Source: an uncultured bacterium (lineage in GTDB: Bacteria > Bacteroidota > Rhodothermia > Rhodothermales > UBA10348). Taken from it: a DNA stretch of 32,097 bases. The notes beneath the pieces were generated by a model. That model ran no database searches. It was given only the letters and a program-made list of their open reading frames with translations, and was not told the DNA's origin. The stretch is from positions 1 to 32,097 of the forward strand of contig CALIKL010000024.1 in the NCBI GenBank assembly GCA_938018055.1. Direction: 5' to 3'. A program made the position numbers and the translations under genes. Shown here piece by piece: positions 22,126-30,700 of this stretch. Within the stretch, counting starts at the first letter, position 1, and each line of letters begins with the position of its first letter.

Positions 22126-23221
22126 ATGAGACGGCAACTGCCACAGACTCTGCGAGGCTCCAGGCTCTTTGCTTGGACAAGTCTACACTATCAGGGAGGG
22201 ACGATAACAGCAGTACCCCGAAAGGGTTTCGCCTTTTTCACCCCGCCTGCCTTCCTGCTGATTGTATGGGGCGTTGTCCTCGGGCAGGCAGGATCACCGA
22301 CAGCCGTGGCGTGGGGAGTGGACTCTTCACCGTGCCCGACGAAGATGGTCGCCCGGAGAGCGAGCCTCAGTTCACCCTGACGAAACAGGCCGACCGCGCC
22401 GCCTATTGTCCGGGGACGCTGATCACTTACACTCGCCATTTTACAAATCCTCTCCAAACCTCCATGCAGGTCACGATTACCGCCCTGGCCCTGACGCCAT
22501 TCCAGACGGTCATTTTGACCTTTACCGTTGAAGTCCGATGTTGGCAGCCGCACGCAAATTACCACTACGGCGATGATCACCGGATCAGCTCCTCGTCCCA
22601 TCACCACGTCACCCGTGACCTCGATTGTCGCGTCGCGCTGTCCGCCGGCGTCGCACCTCTGCGATGGACCGCCCTGGGCCCAGCGCAGCATCACGGGGGT
22701 CGAGGATGCTCCCATTGTCGGAAGACCGAACCAAAACAGATGTTGTGAACAACACCAGCGGACCGATCTCGATGTATTCGATCCTGTTCGGTGTTTTCCC
22801 CTTCAGCTTTGGCGCTCCTCTCATCCCGGTGGGTTCGCTCATGAACATCATCACCCTGGCGCCGGGCACAAATACGCTCTGCATCCCTTACGCGCCAAAC
22901 TTCAGCGGCCATACCTGCGTGCAGGCGATCATCCGATGTCCCGGTTTCGAGCCTCAGATCACTCAACGCAACCTGGAGTACACAGAGCTGATCCCGATAC
23001 GGATACGCAGGGTCCCAAGTATTTCCACCCTGACGCCCCAGATTCATCAGGTGAAGCTCGTGACCAGCGATTGGTTCGACGACTTCTGCTTCGCCCCCCG
23101 TGCAGGCGCAACCGGGCCCGTCCTCCCACGCGAGCGCGACAGGCTGCACGCCTCTGATGCGGCCCTGGGGCAACACGCTTGGCCGGCCCTCGTCGTGTGG
23201 GCACTCCAGGGAATGCTGTAG
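22126..23221 (+). pseudogene. Decayed secreted DUF11-type repeat protein
   Basis: Pieces in three frames fit one lost gene. ATG 22126 begins a protein with a signal-anchor stretch (PAFLLIVWGVVLGQ). In another frame there is a DUF11-like repeat start, FTLTKQADRAAYCPGTLITY. A further frame has ITTTAMITGSAPRPITTSP. The third frame, after about 22730, reads as a beta domain (SFGAPLIPVGSLMNI, NTLCIPYAPNFSGHTCVQAI, TQRNLEYTEL). No single frame is open throughout. The domains resemble those of the giant secreted protein at 24778, so this may be a dead paralogue. The 100 nt before it hold only a weak CTCTC/GAGAG hairpin near 22092-22106. Confidence 0.6.
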
Positions 23222-23972
23222 CAGTGAGTGAGCTTCAACTTCCGGTGGCTCCGCAGGGGCCGCCGGAAAATTCTCCCGGCAGTAACGATCTTCCCCGAAA
23301 ATGTCGGGGGCGACTTTCCACACTCCGCCGGGGCGAAGAAGTCTACCCCCCTGGCTTGCGACGTAGAGGACAGAAAGGAGAGTGAAGCACAACGACAATC
23401 CCGCTGATGCGTGGAAAAATATTTGCCCCTGCTGCGCCGTCATTCAAGCACGGCGCCGACAGGCTGTCATACGTCCCATCCGGAATACACGATTTTGAAA
23501 CAGGAAAATCACCCACTCTACGCGCTCCAAATGAGCCCTGGCACTATTGACAAGCTATTGGCAATGGACAATGGCCGAAACCGTATTCGTGCGTTTCGCC
23601 GGGTTGCCGGTATCCCAAAATATCGGTGCTATACCTTGTGACGATCCACACCCACGGACGAAGTGAAAGTCAGGCCATCCATGGCTTCTGGACTGAAGTC
23701 GGGTTGCCATAACAAGAGCCGCTGCCCGATGAACTGAGTTGTCTGGAGCAGATTCTGGTTCGATGGTTCCCCCACGCGAATCACATGAAACCTCCCGCTT
23801 TCTCCGCAACATCACACCCGATGTTGGGCTCTCCCGGTTACACGGACCGGTATCCAGGGCGTTTCTCGCAAGAATACCAGCGAGGGAAAAAACCTCCACC
23901 ACCAGCGATCAGATCGGCCCAGAACACCCCCGCCCATAAATTGTTTTTCGCGTGTTTTGCGGGCTCGTTCGG
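23222..23972. other. Gene-free gap
   Basis: Short open frames on both strands here have no recognisable family, poor starts and unlikely compositions. I see no RNA gene, insertion sequence or repeat in this stretch. It may be eroded coding DNA from the DUF11-type pseudogene to its left. Confidence 0.5.
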
Positions 23973-24032
23973 TGTCGGAAGAATCTGACATGTCCGAAAA
24001 ATCGGACAGTGAAGTGTCCGACAGATCGGACA
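23973..24032. repeat. Three tandem 18-bp dyads upstream of a sigma-54 promoter
   Basis: Three inverted repeats of one type lie in tandem. TGTCGGA-N4-TCTGACA (23973-23990) is imperfect by one base. TGTCCGA-N4-TCGGACA (23991-24008) is perfect. A 6-nt spacer then leads to TGTCCGA-N4-TCGGACA (24015-24032), also perfect. They end about 100 bp before a -24/-12 promoter, the usual place for enhancer-binding-protein sites. The same words also make an Asp-Ser repeat on the minus strand (LSDLSDTSLSDFSDMSD), so a low-complexity repeat is the alternative. Confidence 0.7.
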
Positions 24033-24132
24033 GATGAAGGGGGTGAGGGGACTTAGGGGGATGTGGCGTTATGCCTGCAATTGCCTGAATGTCATAACCA
24101 TAGTACTCACCGCCTCGTCTCCTCGCGGGTTT

Positions 24133-24148
24133 TGGCACACCGCTTGCT
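24133..24148 (+). promoter_or_regulatory. Sigma-54 (-24/-12) promoter
   Basis: TGGCAC-ACCGC-TTGCT is a full match to the sigma-54 consensus, with GG (24134-24135) and GC (24146-24147) separated by 10 nt. A start near 24159 would precede a GAGGAG site and the GTG start of the response regulator at 24173. Confidence 0.8.
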
Positions 24149-24172
24149 TAAGGAATTCGCTGAGGAGTCAAG

Positions 24173-24607
24173 GTGGAGGATGATCGAGCAGAGCCAAAGC
24201 GACTGCTCATCGTGGATGACGATGAGACGATCATCGCAAGCTTGGCGTCGCTGCTAGGGTCCGATCCCGTGGTAGTGCGAACGGCTTCCTCATGGGAGCA
24301 AGCGGTTGAGCTTCTTCAGAGCGAGATGTTCGATCTGGTGATTACCGATCTGCGGCTGAGTGGCAAAGTGGGAATGGAAGGACTCGACCTTATTTCTCAG
24401 ATCAAACAACGATCACCGGGGACACGGGTGGTGTTGTTGACGGCCTATGGCTCGCCGGAAATTGAACGCGAAGGCCGCGCCCGTGGGGCTGACGATTATT
24501 GGGAGAAGACGCTGCCCGTATCCACTTTGCTTGAGAGAGCACGGGCGTTGGGGCTTCGGGCACGCTCTGAAAAAAGTCAGTCCGCATCACCGGCAAGGAG
24601 GCATTGA
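24173..24607 (+). CDS. Stand-alone response-regulator receiver protein
   Basis: GTG 24173 follows a GAGGAG site. The 144-residue product is a receiver domain with all key residues: the acidic pocket D15-D16-D17, phospho-acceptor D59 in VITDLRLS, T90 in LLTAYGS and K112 in DYWEKTLPV. A 25-residue basic tail follows, and there is no DNA-binding or enzymatic output domain. A histidine kinase would phosphorylate it, and it probably acts by protein contact. No kinase gene is in the window. It is controlled by a sigma-54 promoter and lies 170 nt upstream of the giant secreted protein on the same strand, so both may be in one transcript. Confidence 0.88.
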   Translation: MEDDRAEPKRLLIVDDDETIIASLASLLGSDPVVVRTASSWEQAVELLQSEMFDLVITDLRLSGKVGMEGLDLISQIKQRSPGTRVVLLTAYGSPEIEREGRARGADDYWEKTLPVSTLLERARALGLRARSEKSQSASPARRH

Positions 24608-24777
24608 ACTTGACATCGCTTGAAGCATCAGTAAAACTACCGGCCAAGTAGGGCAATTTTTCGGAAGGGTTGGTCGTGAGCTTTCAGGGACGACGACGGA
24701 GCCTCTGGCTGGGGCACTGAGAATTTCCATCTGCGTCGGCTCCAACGAGCCGACAGAGGGTTTGGAGAAGATCAACA

Positions 24778-27700
24778 ATGGAAGGGCAAAACATTCGCTT
24801 CCGCCATCAAAGAGTGACGCAGTTTATCCAATTAGGCGTGGGGCTGCTGGCCCTGGGGTTGTTGTGGAACCCGAAAACGGTCTCCGTTCAATCTAGCCCA
24901 GCGCCGCAGGTCACGCTCACGGTGCCTGCCGAAGTGCTTATCGGTGAAGACTTCACCTTCACGGTGAAATTCAAGAACGCCAGCACCACCCCGGGCGACA
25001 TTGGCTACGGGCCGTTCATTGACCTGGTGCTCGATGCCGGTGGCGCGAATATCACGAAGCCGCCGCAAATGCCTCCCTGCTCTTGCGACGGCATCACGTT
25101 CGTGAAAGCACAAATGGTCGGCGTGGTCGGCGGCCCTGTTTCGCTAAATAGCTTCCCGGTTCTCGCTCCCTGTAACCCGGCGCCTCCAACTGTATCGCTG
25201 CCGCATCCGTTCGCCTCAAGCGGCATCGGACCTGTCGCAGTTCCCGCGGGCGCACAACTCATCACCCTGGAGCTTCCCTTCGGCAGTTTCGATCCAACGC
25301 AGCCGGAGATTGAGGTTGAGGTCACGGCCCATGTGAGCAATCTGGCGGACGCCGGCACACCGCTCAAGATCTTCGCCCGCGGCGGCTTTCGCTATGGCAC
25401 AGACCCGCTGGATAATCCGAGCTTTGACCCTCCGATTCTGAGCGACACGATCCCGAACAGCACGGCGTGGAATCAACAAGCTCAGACGACCCCGACCGTC
25501 ATCACGATCAAGAAAGAATACCTCGGTCCCGAAGACGAGACGGCCACCGGCCCCAATTTCACCGGGTTCTATCCCCTTCAGTACAGTATCACCGTTGACA
25601 TCGCTAACAGCCAAACGGTCAGCAACATCATGGTGACCGATTGCTTCCCCAACAACCTGGCCTTCCAGAGCGTTGTGTCGGTCTCCCCGGCGACTCCCGC
25701 GCCAACGGTGACGCCACCACCGGCAGGCGTGCCCAATAATCCCCCCAACAACTGCTTGACCGTGACCTGGCCTTCGCTCACCGGCGCCCCAGGCCCGGAT
25801 GCCACCGTTGTTGTCGAATTCTTCATCCCGGAAAAAGACGCCAACGGCAATCCCGTCCTTCCGCCCAATTGCCAGCCCGTTCAATCCGTCAACGACGTTA
25901 AAGCCGAGGGCGATTGGACACCGATAGACCCGTGCGATACATCGCCGGCGCACGTCGTCAGCGACATCACCTCTAGCGATCACATCCTCAATGACAAATG
26001 CATCGCCATTCAGAAGAAGGTGGCCGTATTTCAAGACACCGGCGCTCCCGGCCCTACGCCGGGAGATGTTCTGCAGTATACGCTCAGTTTCCAGATCTCC
26101 GACTTCAAGACCTTCGGGAAGCTGGAGGTTCGAGACCTGCTCTCGGATGGTCAGCAATTTCTCCCAGCGCCCGCGCCGACGCTCACGGTCACGGATCAGT
26201 TCGGTACCGTCAGCGGGCCTTTCATCCAGTTTGCGGACTTATTTGTCACTGGTGATCCGAATTCCACCTGTCAGGGAATTAAGGGCACGACCAATCTCGT
26301 CTTCCGGGTTTCCCAGAAGATGACCAGCCTGTTTCCCTTAAACCCCAGACACCTGGCGGGAATTCTGACCGGCGGCTGGGCGACGACGCCCACTTCTTCT
26401 GTTCCGGCCACCGGTCAGATCGTCTTTTACGCCCGGATACAAGATCAATTTTCCTTCCCTCAAAATCATCCCGGCGACCGGTATGTGGATAAAGATGATC
26501 CGCTCGCCAATTGCGTGACGATTCGCGGCGAGGTGTTCACCAATGTCAATCCTCCTTCGCTGCCGACGCCGACGGGCGTGACGGCTCAAGACGACAGCGA
26601 GACTCTCACGGCCATTGTGACGGACTTCATCAAGAAGACTGTCTACGCCGTGAAACGTGCCGGTCAGGAGATCTGTGGACCGAATACATCGCCCTGTCCG
26701 GCTAAGCCTCAGGTGACGCCCGGCGACGAAGTCACCTTCCGCATCGAGAAAGTCATCCCTTCGAGCGATGCCGAGAACCTCACGATTCAGGATTGGCTGC
26801 CGCTGCCGATCTTCGATGTGGCTGATCCCGATGCCACACCGCCCCCCGGTCCCCCTTGGAGCTTCACCAACGCGGCCTGCGGCATCCCCGCGCCCGGTCA
26901 AGCCTGCCTTGGGCCGACGAATTCGCTGGCTGTCCCGCCCAGCTTCACTGTTAATCCGACGACTAATAGCCTCACATTCAACTATGGCACTTTCAACGAT
27001 CCGACGAACACGCCTCGGAAGATAGACCTGGTGTTCACGGTCACCGCCACGAATGATCCTTTCGCCGACGGCCTCTTTCTGACAAACCAGGCACAAGAAT
27101 GCGAGAAGAACACGTTCAACATGACCTTCTGCCAGACCGCCATTGCGCAAGTCCAGATGGCTGAACCGAAGCTCAGAATCATCAAAGGAGTTGTCGCCAG
27201 CGACAATCCCAACGCCATCTTCTCGCCCGCTGCGCCTCCGTCGGGAACCTTCATGCCTCCGGGTGGTTCATGCCCGCGCTTCAACGGAACCATTAATTCG
27301 TCGAATATCGGCTCGCTCAATTTGAACAGCAATATTTCCGGCGTGGACGCCAACGACAAAATCACCTTCGCCATCGTGGTCGAGAATCAAGGTTCTTCTC
27401 CCAACGGCGTCTTTGACGTGAAGATCCGAGACATCTTCCCGCTCGGACCGACGGATCTGCCGTCGTGCTTCGTTCCTGATTTCAGCACGCTCTGCGTCAC
27501 CGATGGCGCGGGCAACTCTATTCCGTTCACACTGAGCCCCGGCGGGTTTGGCTCGGTCATCATCGAGCTCACCGACCCCAGCCCAACGACGGGCGCGCTC
27601 GGACCTTTCAATCCCGCGAGCGGGAAGAACATCGCCGTCCTCACTTTCGACGCCATGCTTCTGAGCGACATCAAATCGGGTTGCTGCGACAACCGCGCCA

Positions 27701-30700
27701 GGCTGGAGAACTACTCGAACACCGAAGGCGGACCGAACTTCGTCGCGGCGGGCTTCGGCGGGCCGTTTGAAGATACGGCTCAGGCCTGTGTCGGTCCGAG
27801 GCCGTTCGCCAAGTGCATCCAGACAACGTCTGAAGTCCATACGATTCCGCAATCGGCTTCTCAAGGCGGCACGGTGGATGCGGCCATCGGCGAGATCGTC
27901 CGCTACCGGCTCATCACGGTCATTCCTGAAGGCACGACGCCGAATTTCCAGATTCAAGACCTGCTGCCGCCGGGCTTAACCTACATTGGCAATCCGAGCG
28001 TGATCTTTGTGGCGAATAATCCGGTGATGAGTCCGCCCAGTGCCTTCTGGCCCACCAGTCCCAACCAAGCTCTCGCCCAGTGTCCCGGTCCACCGTTCCC
28101 GATCAGCGCGCTGAACGTAGCTGGAGGTCCTTTCACTCCAGGCCTGGGCGTTGATCCCATCTTCTTCGTTCAGTCGCCGACAAACCCCGCTCCGTTCTTC
28201 ACCATCGTCAATAGCGACAACGATCCCGACCTCGAATTCGCCATCATCGAGTTCAACGCGCTGGTGGACAACATCGCCAGCAATCAAAGCAGCACCACGT
28301 TACCCAACCAGTTCCAGGTGCGATTCACAGACGAAGCGGGGAACCAATTCGCCAGCAATTCGGGCACGGTCAACGTCCACGTCGTCGAGCCGAATCTCAC
28401 GCTGACCAAGAGCGTCTCCCCAGCGGCAGTTGTACCAGGCGCGGCAGTCACCTACACGGTGACCATCGCCAACACCGGCACCGCCGATGCGTTTGACATC
28501 GTCTTCACCGATACCTTGCCGCCCGGCCTTAGCCTTGTAGCAGGCTCGCTCACGTTTTCAGCGGGCTGCACCGGAAGCGCGGCAGGCCAAAATGTCAGCG
28601 TGACCTGCCCGCAGTTGGATGACGGAACGGCGATCCAGATCACGTATGGGGCGACCGTCTCGGCAACGGCGGCATGTCCGACAACCCTAACGAACCAGGC
28701 CACGGTCACCTGGACGAGTCTGCCGGGACCAAATGGAACGACGACCAATCCCACCGGTTCAAGCACACCGGGCGCGTCAGGTGCCATCGACGGCGAGCGC
28801 AACGGCTCGAGCGCATTCCCGCCCAATCCACCGAATTCACCCGATCCACCCAACAAGTACCATGCGATGGCCTCGGCGGCACTTATCGTGAATTGTCCAC
28901 CGTGCGTGGATCCGTCTTCGTTCCCAAGCATGGTCGCCTGGTGGCCGATGGATGAGCCGAATGGATCCACCGTTGTGAATGATCTGGCAGGCGTCAACAA
29001 TCAGGGCACGCCCACGCCGGGAAGTCCGCTCGGAGCCGCCAATGCTCCGAACGCCGTCGCCGGACAGGTCGGCGGAGCCATCCAGTTTAATCCGAACTTG
29101 CAACCGAATGGCCCTCATCTGACAGTTCCGGATCACGCCGAGCTTAACTTTGGAACAGGCGGTTTCTCCATTGACGCTTGGGTCTATGCGGCACCGTCTC
29201 CACCAGCGGCACTGTTCTTCTATCCGATTGTGGATAAGCTGGACGTTCAGCTAGTCGCACCTAACATCGGCGCACCGGTGAAGGGCTATGCTTTCTATCT
29301 TGACAACCAGGGTACGCCAGCAGGAGCACGCTTGCGCCTCACCCTGGCCGATGGGAGCGCGGCAGCGAATTATATCGGCCCATCCATACCGTTTAACACC
29401 TGGGCGCATGTTGCCGTGACCGTGGATCGAACGTCGGGCGCGGTGACCTTCTACGTCAACGGGACACCTACAGTCGTCACAGCTCCTCCCATGCCGACCG
29501 GCTCTATTGATACTCCCGGCATCACGCTCTTGATCGGAGAGAGCCGCTTGGGACTTCAAGCCGAAATCCGCATTGACGAACTCGAAATGTTCAAGAGCGT
29601 GCTCACGCAGACGGACATCCAAAACATCAAGGTCAGTGGCAAGTGCAAGTGCGCGAGCGTGAGCAACGAACAGGTGAGCTGCAATCCCAATGGCACGTTC
29701 AGCTACACGGCCACCCTGACAAACCTGTCCAGTGTCGTGGCGACAGGAATCAACATTGTGCCGCCGTCGGGCGTGACGATCACGCCGAGTTCGATCACGA
29801 CGCCGCTGTCGCCCGGCCAATCCATCACCGGGACGGTGACCATTAGCGGTCCGAATGCCCAACCGGGTGCCACGATCTGTTTCGACATTGTTCTCACCGG
29901 TCAAGGTCAAGTGATTTGTCAGACGAAACACTGCATCACATTGCCCACCTGCCCGGGTGGACCGTGCGTGCCAGCTCCTCCCGGTATGGTCGGCTGGTGG
30001 CCGCTGGATGATGCCGTCGGCCAAAGCACTGTGCTGGACTTGGCAGGAGGCAACAACGGGACGACAAAGGATTTAAGCAGCAATCCGGTGAACATCAGTT
30101 TGGGCACCGCGCCAGTCAGTCAACTGCCGGCCAGCGGCCTCATACCCAATCCCGTGGTCGTAGATCCGACTGCTCCTCTTCCGCCCCCGACTCCGCGTGG
30201 CGCGCTCTTCTTCTTCGGCGGTAGTTTCGTTGAGGTGCCACACAATACCAACCTCAATATCGGCTCAAACGGCATCACCATCACTCTGTGGGCCTGGGCA
30301 GCTCCTACACCTATAGCAATCACGCCGCTCATGGAGAAATTTGATCCTGTGAGCGGGAACGGCTACAGCCTCTATCTGGAAGTGAGTGGCAGCACCTACG
30401 TGGTCAAATTCAACCTCAACGGAACGATTATTACCGGCCCGAGCGTGCCGCAGGCAACAACGCCGAGTGATTGGCGTTTCATCGTCGCGCGGGTGAGTGC
30501 AAGCGGGAGCGTCACGCTCACGGTCTGCGATCTCGTCGGCTCCTGCACAACTTCGCCTTCGACGACGGTCTCAAGTTTCACAACCAGCAACACGGCACCG
30601 CTCTGGTTCGCCAGGTCGGCAGGAACTGCTATATGGCTTGCTTTGGACGAAGTTGAAATCTTCGACCGAGCGCTGAAGCCGGCCGAGCTTCAGACCATCT

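Noticed and set aside
23973-24032. CRISPR array
   Set aside because: The units are self-complementary 18-bp dyads almost without spacers. There are no unique spacers and no cas genes.
25216-29000. Several long minus-strand open frames
   Set aside because: They are shadows of the continuous 2440-codon plus-strand frame, which has a signal peptide and clear domains.
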